Positions 21,908 to 33,002 of a DNA stretch of 64,000 nucleotides are shown one piece after another. The DNA is taken from positions 1,054,001-1,118,000 of the forward strand of contig BCIX01000002.1 in the NCBI GenBank assembly GCA_001600095.1. The letters are read 5' to 3'. Within the stretch, counting starts at the first letter, position 1. Each line of letters starts with the position of its first letter. Under the pieces are notes generated by a model. It saw nothing but the letters and a program-made list of their open reading frames with translations, did not search any database and was not told the DNA's origin. A program made the translations under genes and the position numbers. Origin of the DNA: Bullera alba (Eukaryota; Basidiomycota; Tremellomycetes; Tremellales; Bulleraceae).

Positions 21908-24030
21908 CTAAATCTTGTCGAACCAAACCTCTGCTTGCTCCTCAACGACTTCGCACGGCATATCAGGATCGGCCTGCTTAGCGGTAGGCACGCTTGGGCC
22001 TTGACCCCAAACGTCGCCAAACCACCCTAGACCTCTGGGACAGACATGTACCGAAGCGCCTCCTTGTTGTATCGAGACAACTTCGTTTGTGCTCGAAGCT
22101 CCTGTAGGCGGTTTGACGGGGTACGAGGCTATAGCGGTCCAATTGAATACTGGTCCGGAGAAGCGATTCAATTCGATCTTTGCGACGAATGCCCTGGGAT
22201 AGGCCGCCGCGTACTCGCTCTGTGAGCTGTCATCCTTGGTGAAGTTGATTGATCCATAGGCTTTGTGGGTATACTGGCCCACTACGTCCTGCTCCTGTGG
22301 CGCCGGCAGGGGACTTTCTGGACGGGAAGGTGCACCCGAAGCAGGGGGTTGGAAGTAGCTGTCCAGGAACCTGCTTTCCCAGTCTACAGGCTCCAGCTCG
22401 AGTAGATCGTCCAAGAGGCGATATGCGATCGTGTTGAGGATGAGATATCCCATGTTATCGTCGTTGGCATGGATGAACATTGCGAATCGACGACTGGGGA
22501 CGTGTAGTTGAAGCGACCTCTGACCAGGCAGTGAGCCGCCGTGGAAGAAGACGTTGAGACCACGATACGAGACGGCTTGTTGGGCGAGTCCGTAGAGCTC
22601 GACGCCTAGCTCCTCGTGAGGGTGTTTCCCACTGACCACTGCGCAAGCTGTCCGGACCTTGTCGAGAATGTATTGGGGGATGACCTTAGGGTCGAGCAGC
22701 TCTTTCAGCCATTTAGCCTAGAGAGAGGAAGAAAGGTATTCCCGTCAGCCTTGACAGTTCACAGCACAAACACACTTCTAAAGAAGGCACTGACCATATC
22801 GATGCCACTGGTAGTGATGCCCCCCGGCCCAGCCTCGTTGATAGCGTCGGTCTCTGTCCACCAGCCGAAACCTTTCTGCTGGCCGACACAGCTCTTAGGC
22901 AGAGGCTTGTGGATGCCTCTGTAACCCTCCTTGCACAAGGTGGAGTTAAGACCTGCCCTCGCAAACCCATCGACCCGGTGTCCAGTTTCTTTGGCGATTG
23001 TGGCGTTGTACGTCGTCGACGACATGTCCAGAGGGTTTAGGATGTGCTTTTGGACGTACTCGTGGAACGGCATACCAGAGTGTACGGCGACCATGTGCGA
23101 TAATGCGACATAGTGCTGGTTATTGTATTGCCAGTGCTCGCGCAGTTCGCACGAGGGGCGGAGATACCGCATCCTGGCGATGATTTCGGCTGGCGTGACG
23201 GCGAATCTGAGACCGCGGGTCAGTCTGGTCCCCCACCTCGACGCTCTGCAGAGGGATGATCGAAGAGTTGTCATCAACTCACTCGTTGGTCAGGTCATGT
23301 CTGGGCATCCCGGACTGCATCGCTCCAGGGATGTCAGCTCCAAGTATGATAGTCACGCTGAGAGAGATGGACGGAGCTCAGAAGTACTCACACAAGAGAT
23401 CCACAACGTTCACGTGGTCTGAGGCGTACTGGTCCATGAGCTGCCAGCCTGGGATAGCATCCTTGACCTTGGTCTCCCAATCGAGCGTCTGCCCGTTCTC
23501 CAGCACCGTCCCATTTTCAATCAGCAATCCTACTGCTACCGCCGTGAAGAGCTTTGAATTCGAGGCAATCGCTACCAAGGACTAAACCTCTGTCAGCACA
23601 GAGCGACCACGGCCTATACCATACCACTGACCTGACTCGACACGCCTCTTCCGTCTACATCGGCCTGCCCGAAGCCGTAGAACGCACTCGAAGCCTTCTC
23701 TCCCTCGCTTTGGACAGAGACGCCCTTCTCCGGGAGGTGAACCACGGTGAGAGCTATTCCTGGGATCTGATACCGCTTCCGGAGATGCTCGATGTATTTG
23801 ACAGTATCCCGCTTAACGAGGCGAGAGGGAGGATGCCCACAACCATGTCCATTGTATTTGAAGATTTCGGACCACCGAGATGATGGGACTGTTGCACATA
23901 GCGAAATGACCACGAAGGTGGTGATGTAGATAGCCAAGAAGACATTGCGTTTCCGCTTCGAGGTTGTCCATGTTTGGCGGCCGTGGTCCTGTTTCGGGAT
24001 CGCCACGGGAAGGGGCTGGACTTTACCCAT
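21908..24030 (-). CDS. membrane-anchored beta-lactamase-fold serine hydrolase
   Basis: Five exons (24030-23632, 23581-23392, 23322-23283, 23206-22795, 22717-21908) give 616 residues. The N-terminus is cytosolic and basic, followed by one hydrophobic segment (about 28-47, VFLAIYITTFVVISLCA), so a type II membrane or secreted protein is expected. The class C/penicillin-binding fold is shown by Ser140-x-x-Lys143 (ASNSK, formed two residues after the first junction), DLLSMQSGMPRHD across the 40-nt third exon, and the Tyr237-x-Asn239 motif (QYNN). A late HGGSLPGQ stands for the KTG-like element. Fungal members of this group act on esters or peptides and few have known substrates, so none is assigned. 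The C-terminal 150 residues resemble the lipocalin-like tail of such proteins, which is inference. Confidence 0.82.
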
Positions 24031-24437
24031 CTTCGGCGCAGAGGTGGACGTGTAGTGATGTGCTTGCCTAGGTTTGCCTCTGACTTCGAGGTGTACAACT
24101 TCACTGACACCCTCACGTCAGAACGACTCTATGCTAGCAAGGCCCCGCAGTAAGCGCTCGATATAGACGCTTCGAGGATGATGTTCGGACTTGTCCGAGT
24201 CCCGAGCTAGGGAGATGATGTCGGCCGATATTGAGATCAGCTTAAGGCTTCTTGATGCTTGAGCCTGAGTGTGGCTTCAACAACGATGGACGCAACGTCC
24301 ATATGATGCGGGTGATGGTACATGTTAAGATACATACTATACATACAGGCATACTTTTACTTTTATCGACAACGCATCCCCTACTCGTCAACTGTCCATT
24401 TCGTAGCGAAGCTCTCGGTTCCTAACTTTCATCCTTG
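24031..24437. other. intergenic
   Basis: This holds the promoter of the serine hydrolase and the 3' end of the next minus-strand gene. A 60-bp AT-rich patch lies at 24320-24370 (repeated ATACAT). No gene is seen. Confidence 0.4.
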
Positions 24438-25430
24438 TCACATCATCCTCGGCGACCTCATCTCCGGCAGGGAAGCCACACGTCTCACTCTCGCACCGAG
24501 TCTCACTCCCTCGTGTAGTCCCATTCTGGACGATATTTCCCCGGGGCTCCTCTCGACAACAGAGCTGGAGACTGATCTACCGGTAGTCGTGGCAGAAGAC
24601 AACGTGGTGGGGTTACTAAAGTGCGAAATGTCGTAAGTCGGGGGAGCCAAGTACAACCTCTGCCTCTCCGCCCAGGTCGGTCTCGAGGCTGTAGATAGTG
24701 TCGTCGACGAGGATGAGCAGGAAGGGTGAGCTGATTCTGGCATTTCCGGGTTCGGAGCCAGATGACGAGTGACGAGGAATGATGCTGTACCAGGGGAACG
24801 ATGTGGTCGAGTTGGAATCCACCTTCTGACCTCATTCTCATCCTCTGTAGGGTTGAGTTTCGCAGTGTGCGGTTGAAAAATCAGGTTCTCCGGCCGGAGG
24901 ATGGGAATTCGATCGTCCTTCTTGAGATGAAGGGCAGAGAAGAGGTTTTTGAATTTATCGGAAAGGCGTCGTTTGTGACCCTGCTTGAATGGCTGAGACT
25001 GGGGGGCCTTTGCTGGTGGATCGACTCGGACCACCAATCGACCAGGTTTGTCGCCAAACTCGTCCTCATGATCGTCCACCTCTTCAGGATCATTCAGCCA
25101 ATCGACAACCTTCGGAGCTGGATCGTATAGTTGGACGTTGGGAGGCAGGTATAGCGGCGCAGACTTCACTACATCAGGGTGCCGAATTGGCTGGGGACGC
25201 TTGATTCCCACAGGCGCATTGGTGATGATGCGCAAAGGTGGACGCTGCACTTTGGCATGTACCCAGTCGTAATGACCTCGGGACATGGCCGTATTCGGGG
25301 ATGGGTGCGACGGTCGTAAGAGGATTGGAGACGCCATGGTCCTAGGCGCCAAGTCCAGCTGACTGTAGTGTCGATGAAGGGCGGCCAGAGGGAGTACAGT
25401 GTTGCGGCGGATGTTCACGGTGGCAAACAT
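24438..25430 (-). CDS. unrecognised 330-residue protein
   Basis: A single open exon with no recognised domain. The start is uncertain: ATG codons at 25505, 25430 and 25337 are all in frame. I chose 25430 because it has the context ACAATG and begins MFATVNIRRNTVLPLAALHR, which resembles a mitochondrial presequence (Arg-rich, no acids). A TATAAA lies at 25451-25446 on the minus strand, close enough that initiation at 25337 (MASPILLRP) is also possible. A basic patch (HKRRLSDKFKNLFSALHLKK) and an aromatic LYLAPPTYDISHFS segment near the C-terminus could be functional motifs. The C-terminus is Ser/Arg-rich. Confidence 0.55.
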   Translation of the reverse strand: MFATVNIRRNTVLPLAALHRHYSQLDLAPRTMASPILLRPSHPSPNTAMSRGHYDWVHAKVQRPPLRIITNAPVGIKRPQPIRHPDVVKSAPLYLPPNVQLYDPAPKVVDWLNDPEEVDDHEDEFGDKPGRLVVRVDPPAKAPQSQPFKQGHKRRLSDKFKNLFSALHLKKDDRIPILRPENLIFQPHTAKLNPTEDENEVRRWIPTRPHRSPGTASFLVTRHLAPNPEMPESAHPSCSSSSTTLSTASRPTWAERQRLYLAPPTYDISHFSNPTTLSSATTTGRSVSSSVVERSPGEISSRMGLHEGVRLGARVRRVASLPEMRSPRMM

Positions 25431-25969
25431 TGTCGATTTGTCGTGTTTATATGTACCATGTGATGTCGCACAGCCGGATTGGTCGCGACATGGGCGTTGA
25501 GACATCTACCCCGTACAGCTGACCCCTGCTACACCAGCTTTCGCTGCCACATGTGCGACTCTCTATGCCAGTGGATTTGCGAGGCGTGTATCACGGTGCA
25601 CTGCTCTATCCGGCGGAAGTGTCGCAGGTCATCGGGCAGACAAAGGATGGTTTCGTAGACTCGAGGGGTAGGTGTCACAGCGTTCGTGTTGAGAAATGTC
25701 ATCCTTGGACCATGTGGGTGGAATATGCTGGCGCATTCCGCGGATCACCCATGTCGGATCGGGGACCTGGCAGGCGAGAAGCTTGCTCCACCAAAGACGT
25801 TACGGGGAGCTGGTGGTCTTCAGTCCCATTCACCGGCACGAAGCATAGTCCAGTGATTCCCGGGGGCGAGGTAGCTGAGTACCATTACTTGGCCCAGTCT
25901 GGCAGGTGTGCCGGGTCCACACCAAGTTGACGAGGATCGAACGATGCGATGTACTAATTTCAAGCTGAA
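25431..25969. other. intergenic
   Basis: A 125-codon plus-strand frame at 25553-25930 has no recognisable domain, many Cys/Trp/Gly and no introns. I do not call it a gene. Confidence 0.4.
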
Positions 25970-26621
25970 TTAGTACTGTGAAGGTGATCTAGCCCAGCCT
26001 CGACCAACCTCTCTGCCCGCTTCACCTATCCCGCCTCCCTCAGCCCCTCCGGCTGGTCCGGCGAACATGTCCCCTTCGGCATATAGCCCAGTCAAACTCC
26101 AGCCCTGTATTCTGCGGATGAGGGAGCACACGAGGGAACATGTTGATTTGCCCATATCGTCATGAATCAACAATGGATGATTACGTCGATCAAGTATGAT
26201 CCTGAGTGCGGAAACGATGGCTTCGTGTCCTTTATCCGTGAAGAGTTTCTGAACCAAGTCAGCTCGGTCCCACTGCGCACAAAGCTAGTGATGGTCGTGG
26301 ACGGGAGCGACTTACAGCTTCTTTGGACAAGTTGAAGCGGTATAGCTCGATATTCTCGTTGTTCACGAAATCCAAAGAATCCTTTCTGTACTCGTCATCC
26401 CCGACAACATACCTACCAGACACCAGTGTTAGCTTGAGATGCGTATTTGGAAAGGTTGAAAGGGCTGAGTACACGCACATGATCCCTCTCAGGCTGAGCG
26501 TACGCAGGAAGCCAAAGTTCTTCTTGTTGGGATGTCCACTTCTGTATACCCCCGGAACGACAAGTGAGAAGTTGATAGGCGGGACGACGGGGGCGTCTGA
26601 CTGAGCCGAGCTGAGCGTCAT
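25970..26621 (-). CDS. SIW14/OCA-family pseudophosphatase
   Basis: Three exons (26621-26479, 26412-26316, 26248-25970) give 172 residues. The fold matches the atypical dual-specificity phosphatases of the Siw14/Oca group, which in yeast act in stress responses, with Siw14 cleaving inositol pyrophosphates: PINFSLVVPGVYRSGHPNKK, then RGIMYVVGDDEY across the first junction, NHPLLIH and IRRIQGWSLTGLYAE. The signature HC-x5-R is destroyed: it reads HDDMGKST, with Asp110 in place of the catalytic Cys and Thr116 in place of the Arg. Everything around it is intact, so it is probably a maintained non-catalytic member rather than a decayed gene. The C-terminus is short and Gly-rich where active relatives have a conserved helix. 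Confidence 0.75.
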
Positions 26622-26966
26622 CGTGTGCCGTCTACACAGACAACGCCAGATTCCGAATCGCAGCGTCCAGTCCAGGTCGTGGTGGTATGGGTCCAGTCAG
26701 AGCATAGGTCGAGCTATAGTAGTATCCAAGTCGTATCGCATCCAAGCCAGGAACAAGTCAAGTCAAGCTAGGCTCAGGCTCCAGGAAGTGACTTGCGGGA
26801 GCAAAACATCCACGAACGCATTCGCAAGTCGAACGAATGCAAGACATTCCGGTCGATAGCTCGCACTATCGCAAGATCATCAAGGTAGCACGAAGAGGAC
26901 TCGTAAGTGCCATGGCCTGCGCCCGTAGTATCGTCATGCATAACCCAAAGCTGGCAACGTCGACGT
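26622..26966. other. intergenic
   Basis: This is the region between the pseudophosphatase start and the PDA1 stop. AAGTCAAGTCAAG-type short repeats occur near 26750-26770. No gene is seen. Confidence 0.4.
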
Positions 26967-28612
26967 CTAGTAGTAGTGGATCTCCTCCTTCTCTCGTCCT
27001 CGCATGAAGGGGGGCTCGGTTCCCTTGTACTGAGATAGGCGTCAGCACAGCCCATCCCAAACACTCCGCGTGACTCACGTAGATGTCGGTCCAGAACGCC
27101 TTGAGGTCTGGCATAGGGCTCTTCTTGGCCTCCTCGACAGCCTCCTCAACCTCGGCCTTGGCGCTCTTGTCAATGTCCTTGAGGGCCTGCTCCTCGGTCA
27201 CTCCCCACTCGAGAATGTACTTCTTCAATCCAGCGATGGCATCCCTTTCCGCTCGGACCTTGGCAATCTCGTCTCGGGTTCGGTACGATGTTCCGGGGTC
27301 GGACATCGAGTGACCACCATATCTGTAAGTGACGAGCTCCATGACTAGAGGACCTTTGCCAGAGGTGGTCCACTCCTTGGCCCATTCACAAGCCTTCTTC
27401 ACGGCGAGAATGTCCATAGCGTTGACTCGGAGACCGGGGATCTGGTCACCTCGGGTGAAGAAGTTGACGTTTTGCGACGATCGCTCGGCGGGGGTTCCCA
27501 TACCGTACTTGTTGTTCTCGCAGACGAAGACACATGGCAAGTCCCAAAGCTTGGCCTGGAATTATTGTCAGACGACATGACTCGACCCTTGTATACGAAG
27601 TAACTTGACTCACCATGTTGTAAGCCTCGAAGACCTGACCCTGGTTCGAGGCACCGTCACCGTAGAGAGCGAAAGTGACAGTCTTCTTCTTCAGGTACTT
27701 CTGGGCAAGAGCGATACCGGCACCGACTGGGACCTGTGATATGTTAGAAGGAACACTCTTCACCCCATATTTTCACCTACCTGGGCACCGACGATACCGT
27801 TACCACCGAAGAACGACGGGGTGAAGATGTGCATCGATCCACCTTTACCGAACGACATACCATCCTGTCGACCTAATCAAGAAGATCTGTTAGTTGACCA
27901 TGCCTCACAAACCCATTCCAGACCCACCCATCAACTCGGCCAACACGCCCTTGATTGTTCCACCTCTCATGACGGCGAAAGTGTGACATCGGTAGGCGGT
28001 GATGACTCGGTCCTCTGGGGTCATGGCAGACTCCATACCGACAGCGACAGCCTCCTGTCCGATAGCCAAGTGACAGAAACCTCGGATCAACTTCTGCTTG
28101 TACAGGGCGTCCGCAGCCTGCTCCATTCTCCTCATCGTGACCTGTAGAGCACCTGTGTCAAATTTGCGGCATCTTCTCGAGCCCACGCGGACTCACCATT
28201 TTCGTGTACATGTCAACGAGCTCATCTTTGGTGACCTCGACCTCGGTGCTTGGCGCATCACATCGGTAAGAGTCGAAAGAGTCGCCGTGCAATTGGACCT
28301 TGAACTACGATACGACATAAGGGTCAGCAGGCCAAACGAGCGGGACGGAGAAGGCCAGTGCGATCGACGACACTCACCTTTTCAGTGCTTGCCGATGGGA
28401 TCTCCTGGGCTGGCTGGGATTTGTCGGCATCGGTCTGAATGGATCGGACAGCGGGCAGAGTCGACCTGAGTGGGGACTAAAACGAAGACATCAACAACAG
28501 GCCTTTTGTGTAATTTGGCTTGTCCATGTCCGGGATGATAAGAAGCAGATTTGCGACTCACGACACCAGCTCGGGCGGCTCGGAGACCGTTGGCACGGAG
28601 AGCAAAGGACAT
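26967..28612 (-). CDS. PDA1: pyruvate dehydrogenase E1 component, alpha subunit
   Basis: Eight exons (28612-28562, 28476-28378, 28304-28197, 28141-27928, 27872-27781, 27733-27614, 27555-27079, 27029-26967) give 407 residues, normal for the family. It decarboxylates pyruvate with thiamine diphosphate in the mitochondrial matrix. The N-terminus [17 protein letters not shown] is a presequence (Arg-rich, no acids). The TPP motif [16 protein letters not shown] continues across a junction to the NNKYGMGT loop. The phosphorylation loop [15 protein letters not shown] carries the serines targeted by PDH kinase in other eukaryotes. The last exon encodes [20 protein letters not shown]. It is head to head with NOC4 across about 300 bp. 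Confidence 0.95.
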
Positions 28613-28914
28613 GGTGGATGTTGTCCTAGTGGGTATAGTGAACGAAATGCAAAGAGAAGCTGAAGCAGAAACGAGGTCGCCTGGTCGACGGGTTTGGAAC
28701 GGGGGAGCGGATGAGATTTCGGAGCACAACGGTTGATGGGGGGGCATTGCCACGTGGGAAGAGCCGTTTTCGAATTAGGGCGATTTTGATTCCGTGTTTT
28801 GAACCTCCACTTTGGCAGTCTGGCCACGCTGAATTTTGAGAGAGACTACTGACAAGAGAGTGATCTGAACAGTGATCAGGTTGCAATCAACAAGACCAGC
28901 AACACAGTATAACC
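28613..28914. promoter_or_regulatory. shared PDA1/NOC4 divergent promoter
   Basis: 302 bp separate two start codons on opposite strands, so both promoters must lie here. A G7 run is at 28737-28743. No TATA box is obvious. Confidence 0.5.
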
Positions 28915-31241
28915 ATGGCACCCACCTCAAGCAGCAAGAAGGCCTCGAGCTCTTCTCAGCCGAAACTCAGCCCTCTGGAGGCCATTATCTCCCTCGAGGC
29001 CAAAGCCACCGGAAAGACATATAACCCAAACCCCTTGGTACCACTGCTCAACCTCGCGAGACACTCTTCCCCTCAGGTCGTGCACAAAGCTATCTGGGCT
29101 CTGCACCGAATCTTCGTGGCCTATATCAATGATGGGAGAGTCGGCGGTATCTCCGAAGGCGCCTTCGGTCCTCAGTCCGCCGGCACGACATACGACGTAG
29201 AGACCGTGGATTTGGAGAGTGGTAGTGAAGTCAGGAGTTGGGTCAGGGAGAGACTGCTTGAATACGTGGAAGTGCTCGCCAGTCTCATGCGGGACTCTGA
29301 AGATGCCCTCCGAGTACGTCTTCATGCTCTAAGTATGATTCGGTACTAACGCATGTTTCAGCAATCCTCCCTGCCGCTCCTTCTCGCACTGCTCTCGCCT
29401 CTTTCCGCATCTGTATCGGACAATCAAAACATTTTGCACACCCCTTACTTCCGATTAATACTTCGATACCTCTTCAATCCTATCGACTCGCTCCGAGGTG
29501 CAAAACCTCTTTCCTCGACCTCGGCCTCGACGTCAAAGCCGCAGTCCAAGTGGAGCACCGTCGCTAAAAACCAGGTCTCTGACGAGCACGGAGTTCTGCC
29601 CGCGGATGTCCTCGAGAAGGTCCAAGAGGAGTACTGGGCTAAGTACGATGATTTGAGATGGGCATTCTTCAAAGAGGCAAAGTAAGTCACCGATCACTGA
29701 GTATGGGGTCCGTTTGGCTAATATGCTATAGCCACCTGGTCCAAGCCGATCGATCGGTCCTGGCCAAAGCGGAGAATCTCTTAGGACAGCTATTGCCACT
29801 TACCAACCTGCCCCGAGTACAGGTCGACCTGAACACGTTCTTCGTCCCGCTTTTCTCCGAGCCACCTAGCGCGGCTTCTTCCAAAAAAGGGAAAGCGAAC
29901 GGCGACAAAGCCAAGAGGAACAAGAAGAAGAAGACCGGCGAGGTGGATGCTCTACCGGATTGGATGGCGACGTACGACAGCGAATCGGAAGACGACGCGA
30001 CAGACTCGATACCTGGCTCGAAGAAGAGGCAACGAGTCAGCGGAATGTCTGTCCACGCGTCCATCTATTCCGTTCAATCCCACCAGTCTCTCTACACCAC
30101 CCTGTGGGAGACAGTGCTCAGCACCGTGCCGCTAGATGAGGGACAGACAAGAAGGATCTTGGTGGGATTGCATGGGGAGAAGGGTATCCTCGGGCAGATG
30201 CGAGCGGACAGGAGGGTTCGTATTGCAGATTGGCTCGGCAGCCTGGTGGATCAAGGTGGATCGAAAGCCATGCTAGCGATGAACGGCCTCTTTGTCTTGA
30301 TGACAAAGTACAACCTGTAAGCGAACTCATGAACTCCGCATCCTCAGAGTAGCGGCTGACATCGCGATCATAGGGACTATCCCGAATTCTATCGAAGGCT
30401 ATATGGACTGCTCGATGTCAACATGCTGCATGTGAAGTACCGTGCACGATTCTTCCGTCTATTGGACACCTTCTTGGCTTCTTCGTAAGTACCGTTACTG
30501 TAGCATCAATGACTGTGCTGATCTCCTCTTAGCCTCCTGCCCGCCGCACTCGTGGCCAGCTTCATCAAGAGACTATCTCGATTAGCGCTCACTGCTCCCC
30601 CTGGAGGGATCATCATCGTCATTCCGTTCATCTACAACTTGTTCAAGCGTCATCCAGGTTGCATGGTGATGATACAGCGGCACGCCGATGACGACGAGGA
30701 TGCAGGTGTGTAGCTATCGCCATGTGGTCGACTTGTACTGACACACGCATAGACGGCCAAGCTTCCAATGCAAGTGGACAAGGTCAGAAAGCTGCTGCTC
30801 GGCAGATGGAGGACACTTAGCTGATCATCTCGTATAGACCCCTACAATGACCAGGATCCATCGCCTATGACTTCCAACGCTATCAAGTCGTCGTGCTGGG
30901 AGCTGGCCAATTTGCAAACTCACTACCTCGCTTCCATTGCGACTCTGGCCAAAATCTTCACGGAGGTGTTCACGAAACCAGAGTACAACATGGAAGACTT
31001 CCTTGATCACGGGTATGATACGGTGAGTCAATACAGCTAGGACGTACATACCTAGTTTGGGATCCATAAAAGCTGATTGATCTTGCAGCTGTTCACCACT
31101 GAGACGAACAGGAAGATCAAGAATGCGCCTGCGTTGTCGGCGGCAATAGAATCAGGAGCTTCAGATCTCACTTGGGCCTTCGCGCAACCTACGGAAGAGG
31201 GCGTTGAGGGAGATGTCGTTTCTCGCTTCTGGACCTTTTAG
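28915..31241 (+). CDS. NOC4: NOC4, nucleolar ribosome-assembly protein
   Basis: Eight exons (28915-29313, 29362-29681, 29732-30316, 30374-30484, 30533-30705, 30753-30782, 30838-31022, 31089-31241) give 651 residues. Noc4, with Nop14, is needed for 40S subunit maturation and export. An N-terminal helical repeat region (VPLLNLARHSSPQVVHKAIW) precedes an acidic/basic linker. The CBF/Mak21 domain follows: DYPEFYRRLYGLLDVNMLHV, RARFFRLLDTFLASS, LPAALVASFIKRLSRLAL, and ALTAPPGGIIIVIPFIYNLF. SSCWELANLQTHYLASIATL and a family-typical end follow. Exon 6 is only 30 nt. The start ATG is in ACCATGG. Confidence 0.9.
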
Positions 31242-31604
31242 GGAGTCGGGCTGACTGTACGAGTATGCAACGATGTATGTCGCTCATTACCAGGAAGGCT
31301 GCGAAGTACGATCTCCGTTGCTTGTCCGACCAGATGGCTATGGTTGCGCACAGAGGAAATACAGCTTCGCTGGCTGGTGGTATTTGCCACCCACTATTCG
31401 CGCGCCTGACGTGTCGAGTCTTCCCGCACTTTGTAATCTCGCGGGTCCACTCGAACGCGCTCTCAGTTTCGATCCCACTACTCTCTCCATCCTCTCTCGT
31501 CCTTTCGGTCTCAGAATAATAGATACTCAGCTTCAGAGCCACTCAGCTTGTCAGAGATCCTCACCCTACTTCCTCGACCCTTCGAACTCACCTCCCCCCC
31601 CATC
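31242..31604. other. intergenic NOC4 / UBC7
   Basis: Tandem genes separated by 363 bp. A pyrimidine-rich stretch (31480-31600, many CTCTC) precedes the UBC7 start and is probably its leader. Confidence 0.4.
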
Positions 31605-32706
31605 ATGCCGCCCACACGAACTGCCTCTGGAAATGGATCGTCGACTCCAGTCCGACCTGACGTCTATCCGTCCAGCCGACCGGGATCCTCCAAGCCCGGC
31701 ACGCCACAATCTACATCCTCCAACTCGTCTCTTATACTGCGTAGGCAGCTCATGGGTGGGTCAAATCCAAGAATCGTTGTGTGATCGTCGCATCTATGAT
31801 TCACATTTCCTGCTCCGATACCCATTCCCTGACCCCCAGCACAGTTGTAGACGACTTTGTGGAATGTAGCTGATACAATGGTGTAGAACTGCAGAAGAGC
31901 CCGGTAGATGGCTTCAGTGCCGGTCTGGTGGACGATGATAATATCCTCGAATGGCAAATAGTGATCATGGGGTATGTCCGGGTTGACTAGGGCGGGGCCT
32001 GCAGTCCAGAATATCGGAGACGACCTGACACGGTATAGCCCCGCGGATACGCTGTACGAGGGCGCCATTTTGAAAGCGAGGTTGATCTTCCCATCCGTAC
32101 GTGAAAACTCTTGCATACTGGCATTGGGCATTTTGCTGACTGGATAACAGGAGTATCCTCTACTTCCCCCCAGGATGGTCTTCGACACTGAGATGTGGCA
32201 CCCTAACGGTAAGTGGACAAAAGGTGCTCAAGTGCAGTCGCTTATGGAATCCCTGCAGTATATGACAAGGGCGATAAGAAGGGAGAAGTCTGCGTTTCCA
32301 TCTTGGTGAGCTGCCGTGAAATACAACATGCCCTCGACAATCAGCTGACAATCTGGGCAATCAGCACCAACCGGGAGATGACGAGTGGGGATATGAGGAC
32401 GCTGGAGAGAGGTGGCTACCCGTGCACACGGTGGAGAGTGTGGTGAGTGGAGCTGCCCGGGAACTGGAACACGGTTTGGAGCTCACTTTGCTGTCTAGCT
32501 CATTTCGGTCATCTCGCTCTTATCCGCCGACGTGCCCGATCTCAACTCGCCCGCCAATGTCGATGCCGCCAAGGAGGTCCGAGAAGATTTCGCTTGTGGG
32601 TGTAGCTATCACACTCAGATCTTCGTTCAGCTGATCCCTCGTTTCAGCTTACAAGAAGAAAGTGAAACGACTAGCAAGGAGATCGGCAGAAGAGGCATAC
32701 GACTAA
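31605..32706 (+). CDS. UBC7: ubiquitin-conjugating enzyme, UBC7/UBE2G class
   Basis: Eight exons (31605-31755, 31887-31971, 32039-32096, 32151-32208, 32259-32305, 32365-32442, 32499-32595, 32648-32706) give 210 residues. It takes ubiquitin from E1 and works with ER-associated ligases. Landmarks in order: RRQLMELQKSPVDGFSAGL, IMGPADTLYEGAIL, FPSEYPLLPP, HPN, the catalytic Cys in GEVCVSIL, and the acidic loop HQPGDDEWGYEDAGERW, the insertion that marks the Ubc7/UBE2G/UBE2R classes. ISLLSADVPDLNSPANVDA follows. A Ser/Pro-rich N-terminal extension of about 40 residues is not usual for Ubc7 (about 165 residues). Convergent with the guanine deaminase gene. Confidence 0.9.
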
Positions 32707-33002
32707 AGTAGACGTCCAAAGCTTCGGGGAGATCGGAGCTCTGAGCAACAGCCACGAGTCCGACCCAGAGCACGGTCGAGGTGTTCTGCATCCCACTCAC
32801 CAACTTTCACATCAGATACCCAGCGCATCCCGCATTTTCACAACAGGGACTTCCACCTTTAAATGTATCTCCGTAACTCATGCTCCTTGCATATGTCGAG
32901 CTGACCGATTCTATGACAACTATTGAATCTAGACCACAACTGTATCCGAAACGACAACGTGATGTCCGACTGTACAACTTTGGATCTCGCCATTCTACTG
33001 CA
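32707..33002. other. convergent 3' region UBC7 / GUD1
   Basis: About 300 bp hold both 3'UTRs. No gene is seen. Confidence 0.4.

Noticed and set aside
25553..25930. 125-codon frame between two minus-strand genes
   Set aside because: No domain, composition unlike neighbours, no splice or leader signals.
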